From Viola odorata (taxonomy: Eukaryota > Streptophyta > Magnoliopsida > Malpighiales > Violaceae): 64,000 nucleotides of DNA. Below, piece by piece: positions 34,011 through 44,392 of this stretch. Position 1 is the first letter of the stretch. Each line of letters opens with the position of its first letter. The stretch is taken from positions 78,823,352-78,887,351 of the forward strand of contig OY829537.1 of NCBI GenBank assembly GCA_963691705.1. The letters are read 5' to 3'. The position numbers were made by a program, and so were the translations under genes. The notes under the pieces are model-generated. The model was not told the origin of the DNA. It saw only the letters and a program-made list of their open reading frames with translations, and ran no database searches.

Positions 34011-35480
34011 ACATTTGAATTTTGGACATTAAAAAATGGGCTTGGCTTTTAAACAAACAAAAATAAAAACATGGCATATGAATTAAATTAAATATTACAT
34101 ACGAGCATGAAATAAGATAACATAAAAAATGACTCGAATAGTTGACGAAAATTTAATAGGCTGGACCCAAGTGTTGAAATTAATTAAAATGAGCTAGGAA
34201 TAAATTCTAGGCCCATGATTTAATTAAAATGAAAAGGGAAAAGATGGGCTTGGCTTAAGCCAAAGCCCATCAGCATTTTAAAAGGAAAGGGAAGGGCTTG
34301 GCCAATCACCTTGCTCCTTCTTCTTCCTTAGAATAGCAATGGCTACTGTTCTTCCTCTTCCGTGCGTCGGCGCTACTGCCGGCGACAAGGGAGAGGCTCC
34401 GGCCACCCAAACGCAGCAAAAACATCACAACGCAACTAGGGTGAAGCGACGACCAAAACCCAACCAGAATTAAACCATTTCATCCACAAACGAGGAGTAA
34501 TTTGACATTTGAACATATATACGCATTAAAGCCAAAAATTCACAATTAATTAAGAGAAGCAGCAGGCATTTAAATTGAAGCAAATAACACGTTTATAACT
34601 TGAAAATGAAGTGTATAAAATAGATTTGAGCCATTGATTAAATGTTTAAAGCTAAAAATGAAAATTACAAGAGAGAAGCTAGAGAGAGAAAGCTTGGAAA
34701 TACTTACAGTGCTTGCTTCCTTTGCTTGGATTTCTGTTGGTGATGAGAGGGTGCATCAACCCGTCGGGTTTAGAGGGGTGAATAGCGATGTATTTATAGG
34801 CTAGGTCTTGGGTGATTGTATGGTGATTGACGAGGACGCGTGGGCGAATGGGGGCAAGACGGCTTGCGAGGACAGCTGGTCGAATGGAGGTACGAGGAGC
34901 GAGGACAAAGCTTGGGCAGCTGGCTTGCTAGAAACTTCAGGAAGGCGATGACAAGGCTTGATCGAATTTGGAGAGAAATGGAAAATTTGCTGGAAAAGAA
35001 AAGGGAGAGGGGTTTTGTGTTTTAATTAGGGGAACGTTGGATGGTTGACTAAGGGAGAGTCAACCCATCCAATGGCCTAGATTAAAAGGAGAAAAGAATA
35101 TTTAATAATTAATATGGGCTCAATCCAATTGTTGCAATGAAATTGACGAGAAATTTGAATGAAAGCAACTACGTTAATGAGAAAAATATGTCGATCAAGA
35201 TGATGCGAACAAAATTTTAAACTCAACTCTTTAAACGCATTTATTTTGACAAAGTGTCGAAAAAGCTCATTCGGGGCGTAAGTAAGACTAAAAGGGAAAA
35301 AAACTAAAATGACAGATAGAATTAAAAATGCGAAAGGACTCGAGCTGGGCCGAGAGATCATTAACGGTTTAGTGAAAAAATAAAAATACAGCGATTATAG
35401 TTGATAAAATGCGTTGAAAATGCGGGCATGCTATTTTGTAGGTGATCAAATGTGCTAGTGTCAAAATTCGGGTAGCAACA
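34011..35480 (-). repeat. Inverted, truncated LTR, right arm
   Basis: Corresponds to 22843-24305 in reverse complement and ends at the same terminal base. About 1.49 kb (24306-25790: LTR 3' half plus most of the primer site) is absent. At the junction ACAAGTCCCC meets ACATTTGAATT, sharing a GGGAC-like microhomology in the intact arm. TATA box at 34791-34798 (minus). Confidence 0.85.
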
Positions 35481-35483
35481 GTC

Positions 35484-36423
35484 GATATCAACATTCGCCC
35501 CACGTCCAACCTCTTCCTTTTTAGGGAATTCTCATCCACCACGACCATGTCCCCTAATTTATTCCCAAGCGTTTCAAAGGTTTTGAATCCCCAGGCTTGG
35601 ATCGGAATATCCACACATTGCACCCAACAAAATCTGCTACCATCCGAGGCCATCTCATTCCAAGGCAAAATCTTAGAGAATAGTTCGTCACAATCAGAAT
35701 TCATAGGTGCCATTGCTTTCTCGAATTCACTGTCTTTATCAAATTCCAGGAGGATCAGCCCACGTCCCATAGCCCGTGTTTCGCACACCCAACTAGCTTC
35801 CACCACTAGCTCTTGAATTTCTGGAATATATTCAATGTGCTTAAGAACTCCCACTACGCTGCGGCGCAGCCAGTCAATATTCTCCTCCGGGATTTCTAAT
35901 TCGATGGATTCCCCCTCTTGTGTTACTTTGTCCTCCTTGTCTGTAATAACCCCGGTCACCACTTCCTTCCAGTTAGGTTGGTTGGGTGAATTATGTTGGT
36001 ACGAGTAAACGTAGGCCTCTTGTTCCCCGGTCGATCAGACCTAGTCTCCCTATTTCCAGATTGCTCCTGTCTGCGCCTGGTTCTTGCTAGTCGACATCTC
36101 AACGCCGAGGCGCCGATGGACTGCCGGTCGAGAGCAGCAACCATGTCCTCCATATTGCTAACGTCATCCAGTTTTATGAAACCAAACCGTTTCCCTGCTG
36201 CATTCCGATGACGGGGGATGAATATGTCGCTCACCCCGCCAAACGTTGGGAGTCTCCACATACGGTAGAGAAGGTAATGTATACCATGGCGATCCACATG
36301 TTCCGGTAGGTTTTCCACATAGAACGAAAATACCCTAGCTTCCCTTGCCTCGGGGCGATTGGCAGGGTCACAAGAGGTGAGTTTTTGGATAGGGTTAAAT
36401 TTCACTCCAGCTGCGTGAGGCAT
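35484..36423 (-). pseudogene. LINE ORF1 N-terminal part (RRM and DUF4283-like)
   Basis: Starts with ATG at 36423 (MPHAAGVKFNPIQ). Residues about 30-115 form an RNA-recognition-motif-like domain, with FSFYVENLPEHV (RNP2-like) and GKRFGFIKLD (RNP1-like). A frameshift near 35970-36000 separates this from the next part (TGVITDKEDKVTQEGESIEL, DGSRFCWVQCVDIPIQAWGF), a nucleic-acid-binding region typical of plant LINE ORF1 proteins. The frame reaches LDVGRMLIST and is then cut by the palindromic insertion. ORF1 proteins coat LINE RNA. This copy is broken. Confidence 0.85.
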
Positions 36424-36495
36424 GCTGGTGTTTGTGAGCTCCGGCAGCAGTGGGCTGACCGGAGGGGATAGGCGGTTAGGGTTTCAGAGTCCTCA
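36424..36495 (-). other. Probable LINE 5' UTR and 5' end
   Basis: GC-richer sequence continues about 70 bp above the ORF1 start, then changes to AT-rich CACTA-like flank near 36495. The exact LINE start and target duplication were not resolved. Confidence 0.45.
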
Positions 36496-37329
36496 AATCG
36501 ATTTTGAAAAATATTTTATACATAGTACTTACAAGATAATCTTCCTTTAATACAAGATTTATCAAAAAACTAGTAAATCTACTTAATTTATCATCTTTAT
36601 GCATTTTAATTAGTCTTTAGTTGATCATTGGAAAATCTGTATGTACCATTTTAAACCTAACATTCTCGTAAACTCCAGTTATAACATGTCATAAGAAAGT
36701 TTATATTTCAATAATTAACTCCTAAATAATACCTTTAAATAGTTAACAGTAGTCGATAACTCTCTAACTTAAGCGAGTACGATCTTAACCACTAACTACT
36801 ACCAGTAATTTATGACACACAACACATGTATGATTGTTAAAACAAAACTTGAAACTAATTAAAACTATAATCTTTTTATTTATGAATAACATTTACTTTG
36901 ATATTTCTCGTAACAATTCATATGGTGTTAAATCTAGTATATAAATTTCATATTAATTCATGTAAAAGATTATCTTCCTTTCATACACTTGTATCCACAA
37001 GTGGTGGTAAATCTCGTTCATCGTCTATGTGCATCTAAACTAGTTAGTTCGTGTTTGCGAAGAACGTACTGTGGGAAAATTAAATTTTACCCACTATCGG
37101 TTTTTTTGCTAACAATTACATGATAATATTCTCATAAACGCATTATATAAATATTTATATAACATATATGAAAGTTAATCCTTCAATCAGTAACCCTAGA
37201 AGAATATCCTTAAATTGTTAACTTTAGTCGATAAATATTCTTCTACTTAAGTTAGTGCGTACACTTAACCATAAAGTTATTCACTATAAACTTATATATG
37301 GCATAATGCAACAACAGTATATTCGATAG
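36496..37329. other. Flank of the nested LINE: CACTA-like AT-rich DNA
   Basis: The left part (AATCTTCCTTTAATACAAG, CATCTTTATGCATTTTAAT) continues the repeat seen at 13000-13120. Two similar stretches about 450 bp apart share AACYTTAGTCGATAA, TAAGYGAGTACG and CTTAACCA motifs (about 36660-36800 and 37130-37280). No gene. Confidence 0.5.
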
Positions 37330-37340
37330 CTTAACGAGTT

Positions 37341-38619
37341 TTTTTTTAATAGGCAGATATATATTAATAGGGTGATAAAAAATGACCACAGAGAACACGA
37401 AACAAATACAAGAGACACGAACCAAATAAGCGAGCTATACCGACAACAGACTACGTACTCACTCGTCACTCCCCTCTAATATAACACACGTATTACATCG
37501 CAATTAATACCCGAAAATGGTCCAAAATAACAATTTGAACCAAAACACGCAAGCCTCACTCAAGCCCAAGCCCAAGCTACTCTCTAGCAGCCCAACACCT
37601 AAATCCTAAAAACCACAAAGATCTTAGGTCATCTTCTTCACCGCCGCCCCCTGCTCCATCCCCGACACGTCTTCCTCGGCCATTGATACAGCCACTGACA
37701 GCCGCTCCAACCACGGCATCCTCTCACACCGACGCTCCAAACAAACTCCAGTCAACGTCGCACCAAAAAGCCCAGCCGCCTCATCCACCGGAATCACCAG
37801 AACCAATCTAGTCGTCGTCGTCCACACCACCGCCGGACCCATCCATCTCGGCCGGCCATCTACGACCACCGCCACGGCTGGCACACCACACCCACGCCAC
37901 GGACACAACCAAACCCTTGGACGGCCTCCCACTGCCGTCACCACTCTGCCTTCTGATCCGCTCATCCTCCTCCAACCACAATCAACACCACGAAATAACC
38001 AAATCGGCAACCATCCCGACACATCCATCGCGACACCAACCACCGCCACCACCGCCGCACCATCTCATTGATCTCGCAAGCCACTGCTGCAGCTTGGAAC
38101 AAAAAAAACAGTCCCAAAAATCCACTCGCCAGCTACTGCCAGCCACTGCTGCAACTCGGACCCAGATCCGACCCGGCCAACGCCACATCACCACAGCCAC
38201 GTAACCTCGCGGCCGTCGTCCTCGCCATCACCACTACTTCATCGTCGACCTCACTTTCGATTTGTTGCCTTACCCCAACCGCGCTACCGTTGCAGCCCAT
38301 CCGTGACACCTTCAGCTCTCCTAGCCACCATCTTCGCTTCCGGCCACATCACACAGCGCCACTGCTTCACCGATCTTCACCCACCGTCGCCATATCTCTT
38401 GCTTTGGCCGAAAAGAACAAAAAAGGAAGAAGTAAAAGAGAAAGAGAACGTAAAGAAAAGAAAAGAAAAGAAAAAAAGGAGGGAGGGGGGTTGCCGCCGG
38501 CCAAGGGAGAGGCCGGCGACAGCCCAAGGGAAAACCCTAGAAATGAGAAAGAGATGAGAGGATTTTTGAGAGAGAGAATTTTAGTGAAAAAGAGATTTGG
38601 TGATTAATTCCTATTTTAA
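37341..38619 (-). mobile_element. Non-LTR retro-insertion, GC-rich, 12-bp TSD
   Basis: Flanked by CTTAACGAGTTT at 37330-37341 and 38620-38631. The left end is a T run (A tail on the minus strand) preceded by ATATATCTGCCTATT, similar to the 3' ends of the LINE fragments in this window. The body is about 60% GC over 37620-38400, with an AG-rich patch (38400-38480). Frames exist on both strands (minus 37624-38052, plus 38068-38607) but no RT, endonuclease or other domain is recognised. It may be a non-autonomous LINE derivative or a retrocopy of a transcript. Confidence 0.7.
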
Positions 38620-38631
38620 CTTAACGAGTTT

Positions 38632-38921
38632 ACAAAATAAAATATGTATATTCACTAGATTATATAATGCTCAAATTAAAGTTAAGTCAGTATATATAAA
38701 ATTTACTTTTTCAATATAGGTACATATATAATTAATAAACTAAATCATACTAAAAGTTAAGTTAGTATATATAAAATTTAATTTTTCAAGTTTTGTAATT
38801 ATAATTTGACTAAAAGTTAGAAATGAATAGAATTTAATTTAATTACTGGGAAAAGCTTATATTGAAAAAGAAGTAAAAAGAAAAGAACTAAAAAGATAGA
38901 ATATTAGATATATATTACCAA
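38632..38921. other. AT-rich intergenic DNA
   Basis: AAAGTTAAGTTAGTATATATA-like sequence appears twice (about 38680 and 38755). Nothing else is seen. Confidence 0.5.
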
Positions 38922-39505
38922 TTAAACATGTATATTAGCAACATTTGGGTCATTGTCGCACATGGCATTGGCTACGTACGAGTCACACTTGTCATTGGTA
39001 GTATTTGGGTTACCATCGCACTTGTCACTGATAGTAATTCGGGTCATTGTCGCACTTAGCATCGGTTCCATATGAGTCGCACTTGTCACTGATAGTATTC
39101 GGGTCATCGTGGCACTTAACATCGGTCCCGTATGAGTCGCACTTGTCACTAATAGTGTTTGGGTTACCGTCGTACTTGGCTTTGTCTCCATAAGTCGCAT
39201 TTGTCTCTAATAGTATTTGGGTCACCGTCGCACTTGGTATTGTCTCCATACGAATGGCACTTATCATTGATAGTATTTGGAGGACACTCTCTATAACAAC
39301 GAGGAGTACAATACTCAAGAACGGACTTGTTGTCCAAGCCATCATGATCTTGGCGGCATCCTTGGATGCATGCACTCTAACATTCATGATAATTGGACCC
39401 AACACTTAAAGTTTTCTCTGTAGAGATCATTATCATCATCATCATCATCACAATCAAGATAGCCAACAATGAAGTAATTCTGCTTATAGATTTCGAGCCC
39501 TCCAT
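38922..39505 (-). pseudogene. Secreted Cys-rich protein with 20-residue tandem repeats, broken
   Basis: ATG at 39505 opens a typical signal peptide (charged start, then LLAILIV and a run of Met). The mature part has the spacing C-x3-C-x3-C, then about 16 residues, then C-x3-C-x3-C, similar to thionin-like secreted peptides. About seven copies of a 20-residue repeat follow (DPNTISDKCDSYGTDAKCDN type, two Cys per unit; 60-bp DNA unit). An in-frame TAG at 39377-39379 lies just after the first Cys, a 2-nt loss sits near 39190 and a 1-nt gain near 39037. The last frame ends at 38922. A TATTTAAG box lies 60-67 bp upstream (39565-39572). Function is unknown; an intron instead of the first stop is possible but no clear sites are seen. 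Confidence 0.6.
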
Positions 39506-39564
39506 ATCAATTCTTTGAAAATTTTCGTTATTTTTGTGGTATGTGCAATTGTGCTAATGGTTTC

Positions 39565-39572
39565 CTTAAATA
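39565..39572 (-). promoter_or_regulatory. TATA-like box of the Cys-rich gene
   Basis: TATTTAAG on the minus strand, 60-67 bp before the ATG at 39505, a normal plant promoter distance allowing a ~30-nt leader. Confidence 0.4.
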
Positions 39573-41548
39573 GATGCAAAATTGCCAATGCAACACTTTT
39601 ATTTTGTTAGTAGGTTGAAAGAAAACAGCCAAAAACTCTCCGGGTTTTGTGAAATGTAGTTTACACGAAGAGAATTAATTAAGTGGGTTAATTCTTTTGT
39701 GAAATTAGTTTTGTTGCATTAATTATTAATTGTTTTCAATTAATGAAAGCTTACAATTTGTGGGAATTTGTTAATAAATATTTCCTTCCCTCTTACTCAT
39801 CATGTTAATCGATAGGTGGACAGTTATCAATTTATAGCACTAATATAGAAACAAATGGCATAGCAGAAATCAATTCAACCCTAACTATAAGTAACTATTC
39901 TCAAATTCAGTAGAGATTCAGACCAAATTTCAAATTTCATCCCATTTATATATAAAAAACTAGTATCTAACCCGCTTGATGCATGTGGAATATTTCTTTT
40001 TTCTTTTTTCTTTTATTTTAATTACATTAAAAAATATTTATTATAAATTTACGTTTGAGTCATAAAAGATTATTGAAGGAGAGGGGCATGCAACTACTGC
40101 ATGTCAAAATTAATGATATTTTTTCAACATGGAAAATTGAAAAAAATCTAATTAATAAATTAATCAATCATTTTTTTTACTACCATTTAGTGTTTATTTA
40201 TCTTGTTACAATTTAAAGAAAAATAAAATTCTAAGAAATTGTTTTACAATTACGCTGAGGCGGTTTATTTATTATATGTAGTGTCAAAATATGATTGAAG
40301 TCTGGTTTTAGTCTTACTTCCAAAAGAAAGAAAAACTATATTGAGGCGGTGTGGGAGGAGGAGCAGCAGTAATGGTGGTGATGGGGGAGGCAGCGATAGA
40401 TCTGTTTGATTGAGGAGGGAGTAGGGAGTGGTGACAAAAAATTTATGGCTTAGTCCACCATTCTATACGGATGACTACGATTCATTTAAAAATTTGTCCA
40501 AAAAGTTATTTCTAACAAATATTTTTATTAAAAAGTAAAAACAAAAAACAAAAAACAAAAATCTAGAGATTAATAACAACCAATAACTATAAAAAAAATC
40601 ACATAATAATGCTAAATATAAATCATGAAAAATTGGATACTATATATATAAAGTTTTTTTAGTTATAAAATTGTATACATTGCATCCGATTATAGACAAT
40701 AGAAAGAGAAGGATGGAAAGGATGAACAAAAAATATATTATTTTGGAGGCCTTTTATAGAGCTAACATTTTATATGAAAAAATAATTATAATAAGTGTAG
40801 GGAAAGTGAATAGATATACGTTATATTATAAATTTTTAATTAAATTTCATAAATTTTATTTATTAATTAATTAGTAGTGATATAAATGTTAAAAGATATA
40901 ATAATTAGAAGGGAAAATGAATATGTGTAAGTTACGTCCTAGTTAACACCATCAATATATACTAAATTATTATGTATTTCAATTAATTAATAATTAGTTA
41001 CTTAAAAAAAGTGACACCTGAAATGTTTGTATAACTCCTTAAAGCTTATGTGACATCATAAAAGAGTTTTCTTTCATCAACTTTCATATATGTAAAGACA
41101 TATATCCGAAACAAATCTCCGGAATTAAATTTAGTTTCATACTCGGTTAAATGAATAAACCGAAACATAACTTATATATCAAATCTGCAAAAAGTGATCA
41201 TATTAGTTAAAGATGAGAATATTCACACTCCACCATTTGATATTCACAATCCCTCTTAGTTTTTTACACTTAAAAATACAATACTATTCTAGAAAATAAA
41301 TAACGAAAGAGGCGAATAGAAACAAACTTGAGTATAGTGATTTGGCAAAACTATAGATTCTCTTTTTTTAGCACTAGCTATAGATTTAATTAAGTAGCTG
41401 TTTTTTCCTTTTAATTAATAAGCCTCAACCTTACTACATTAACTAATTGGCTTGTCTAAAAGTTTTTTCTTTTTGACCTTGGTTGTGATTCTTGTTATCT
41501 CGTTATCTACAATAAGGTGCATTTGAGAAACTTCTATATCTTGGATGC
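39573..41548. other. AT-rich intergenic DNA
   Basis: No supported gene. The short frame 40671-40874 is AT-driven. A small GC-richer patch at 40330-40440 (GGAGGAGCAGCAGTAATGG) has no domain. Confidence 0.5.
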
Positions 41549-41696
41549 AGGTGTCAAAATGGGTCAAATGGGTCAACCCGATTTATTTAAAAAGTGATCT
41601 TTTTAAATTAAAGAGTCGATTTGACTCGACCGTCTAGTTGAAGGTTGGACTCAGACCTACCCATTTGACCATTTTAAACAAAATAATGTCGTTTTG

Positions 41697-41965
41697 AAAA
41701 TATATATATATATAATAAAAAAATAAAGTATGGAAAAATTATTAAAAAATTCAGAAAAAAGTATAAAATTATAAATATTATAAATATATAAAAAATCAGA
41801 AAAGTATAATAAAAACATAAAAAGTAATAAAAAGTATAAAAATTATAAATATATAAAAAATCAGAAAAATATAATAAAAACATGAAAAATAAAAAATTAT
41901 AAATATATAAAAAATCAGAAAAAGTATAATAAAAAACATAAAAACCCGAGAGAAATATTTTAAAA
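41697..41965. repeat. ~66-bp AT-rich tandem repeats
   Basis: AAAAAATCAGAAAAAGTATA and ATAAAAATTATAAATATATA recur three to four times. At 42010-42170 the complementary ATTTTCTGATTTTTTTTATA occurs, so the region can fold back. The frame 41674-41997 is compositional. Confidence 0.75.
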
Positions 41966-42225
41966 ATGTAATAACTTATAAAATTATAAAATATCAAAAA
42001 ATATAAAAAAAATCAAAAATATTGAACTAGTTATATCTTAGATTTTTTATAAATTTTGAATTCTTTTATTTTTTTTCCTTAAATTTCTTTATTTTTATAA
42101 TAATTTTCTGATTTTTTTTATAATTTTTGAAATTATATATGATTATTAAAAACAATCTTTATTCTATAATATTATAGGATTGATTCATCTACCCAATGGG
42201 TTACCGATGCAATGGTATTGATTAG

Positions 42226-43735
42226 TGATTCAACGCTTATTTGGTATAAAATCATTATTTATTTCACTGTTTTTAGATAATGATTCCGCTGATGTTTAGT
42301 GGATTTCCTTCTTTTTTGCAGAAACTAGTTAGAAGAACCAAACAAGAAGAAAAGGAACAAAAACGTCAAAAAAATAGAGCAAAAAGAAGATAGTGGTGAA
42401 AAGGACTCGACCGGAGTGAACATGCCTCTCCCCTAGGCCTGGAGGGAGAGTCCATCAGCATTTCGAAGAAACGCCTCTCTCCTAGGCCTAGGAGAGAGTT
42501 GATCAACATCAGTAAAAAATGTCTCTTCACTAGGCCTAGGGTGATTTCAACTGGGCCTGAGAATCAATACAGTAGGCCTGGGCCGCGAACAAGGAAAAAT
42601 GCACAAACACTTTTGCTCACAAAAAAAGACTTCCAGAAGGTGTTTCAAAGCTGTAAAACATCCTAAGGGATGAGAACAATTAGATTTTATATTTTATCTA
42701 AAACTCTAGGAAGATAAGGATGATTAGTTTTTCCTAGTTTATTTAAACAAGGGAATTCGAAATTAGGGATATCATCTCTTCTTTCGCTTTTGTTTTTCCC
42801 TGCAACTAGACAGAAACTGCATTATTTTCTGCTCTCATCATCTTCTTCCTTGAGACGAGGAGATTTCCGATTTTATGCAATTATTTTTATTTTATTTTAT
42901 TATATCTTCCTCTATCTAAGTAAATCGTTTCTGGTAAAGACTCCAAGGGTTATGATTCCAATATTGTGAGGTCAAAACGAATTTAATAAGTCTTGAATTT
43001 CGTATTTTTTCTCATTGAATTTCATCCCCAAAATAATTTTTATGTGATTTAAGAGTGATCAACTTAAGTTTTAACTTGAATAAATTACAGCTTGCCTAAT
43101 AACTTTGGGTCTACATTGTTAGAAGTTTGTAAGCGACTAGCTTATGCCTGGCCGAAACTCTTAGTGAACAACCTGGACTCAGTTAGTGATAGAGAAGAAT
43201 TAGATTATAGGGGCGAATGGACTGATCCATAGGCCCAAGAAAGGTCTCTTCCTGTTTTTATCAACCAACTAGTTAAAATCCTATAAGTGAACCTTAGGAT
43301 TACTAGGAAGGTTAGGGTTCTTAATAAAGGGTTTTTCTGAGAAACTTGATTAGGAGGAGAGTAGAAAGTCAAAGTGAACCTGATTTATATAACGTCCCTA
43401 TGAAAATTCAATTCTGAACATTTTTGTACCGATGATCAATATGTGTGAATTATAACCTTGGTTATGTCTTTACTGGGAATTTCGTATCATTTGATCTTAT
43501 TCATCACTTGTTTGTTTACTGCTTTGATTGCATTCCATTTTATCAATTAGTTCTTATAAAATTTCCCCTTAATTGATTATTACTGTTTTCGTTTTGTTTT
43601 AAGCCTACTCATTCTCTATGAATTAAACCTTTTACTATTATTCACAAATCTTTGTAGTTAATAATAAATTTAATTTAATTTTAACGAATTCGACATCAAT
43701 CAATTAGTCTTGGTACATACATTTGATCACAACAG
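42226..43735 (+). mobile_element. Solo-LTR-like insertion flanked by 13-bp direct repeats
   Basis: Starts TGATTCAACGC and ends ATCACAACA(G), with LTR-like TG...CA ends and no coding content. Flanks are TGGTATTGATTAG (42213-42225) and TGGTATGGATTAG (43736-43748), a 12/13 match. Internal CTCTCTCCTAGGCCTAGGAG palindromic repeats occur near 42420-42540. A 13-bp duplication is too long for an LTR element, so its class is open. Confidence 0.5.
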
Positions 43736-44392
43736 TGGTATGGATTAGAATTTAGTATATCTAGTAAATCATAATGACATGAAAGTGTTGTAGGTGCAGT
43801 GGTTTGTATTAGTCCTAGTGTCATAGGTGAGCTAGGTCCGACCCCACGTTAGAATATTTTTTCAACAAAATTTTAGAAATAAACGGGTCAAGAATCCCTT
43901 ACCTGTTTTTCTAAAAAAAAGTAAGGAATAAACGGGTCAAGAATCCCTTACCTGTCTGTTTACTAATTAATAGAGTCAGTCTAACTCCTATTTTTAAACG
44001 AGTCAAAAATCATTAATTTTTACCCGTTTAAAAATGGTTGGATATAAATTGACTCGACGAATCAGACCCATTTTAATAACCCTAATATATCATAATATCA
44101 ATACTCATACTACTCTAGTCAAATTCCATATTATTCTATAAAATTGTTTTGCTTTATAAGGATCTGAACATATGATTCTTGTAAAATCTCTCTAACTCGC
44201 TAGTCTAACTTTACGATTTTATTAAATTCCATATTTATTAGTAAAAAAACCTTATTTTGCTATTCAGGACTATTCCTCACATGGTAGGAAATTTATTATT
44301 GCTACTACTAACTAGTACGTACCTAGTATTTATTTCTTCCTTTATTCTCTTCCTCAAACTCCAACCTCACCACCACCCACCAGTTGTTTCTT

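Larger units (their letters stand above)
22843..35480. mobile_element. 12.6-kb palindromic insertion built from a Tat/Ogre-like element
   Basis: Both outer ends are the same LTR start: TGTTGCTACC at 22843 and its reverse complement GGTAGCAACA ending at 35480, flanked by GTC on each side (22840-22842, 35481-35483). Removing the insertion and one GTC restores the LINE ORF1 frame. The left arm holds a full 2.93-kb LTR, primer-binding site, leader, ~183-bp repeats and a ~35-bp satellite. The right arm holds the same order inverted, with deletions. The centre (28936-31886) occurs once. No protein-coding domain is seen. The arms are clearly diverged (substitutions throughout). Confidence 0.88.
41549..44092. 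mobile_element. Candidate hAT-like element with GGGTCAA-type ends
   Basis: The left end CAGGTGTCAAAATGGGTC and the reverse complement of the right end, TAGGGTTATTAAAATGGGTC, resemble each other and hAT termini. Both ends carry clusters of GGGTCAA / TTGACCC / GACTCGA motifs (41549-41690, 43880-44090). No 8-bp duplication was found (CTTGGATG versus ATATATCA). The interior holds AT repeats (41697-41965) and the block at 42226-43735. No transposase. Confidence 0.5.

Noticed and set aside
34840..35025. Short frame GEWGQDGLRGQLVEWRYEER conserved in both palindrome arms (also 23301-23486)
   Set aside because: Conserved only because the arms are copies of one LTR; it lies near the LTR promoter/leader and has no independent support.
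13904..36510. Target duplication of the large LINE
   Set aside because: The flanks (GAAATATATA versus GAAAAATATTT) are too AT-rich and imprecise to call.
37624..38052. 142-aa Gly/Val/Trp-rich frame
   Set aside because: GC composition keeps both strands open; no recognisable family. Described under the retro-insertion instead.
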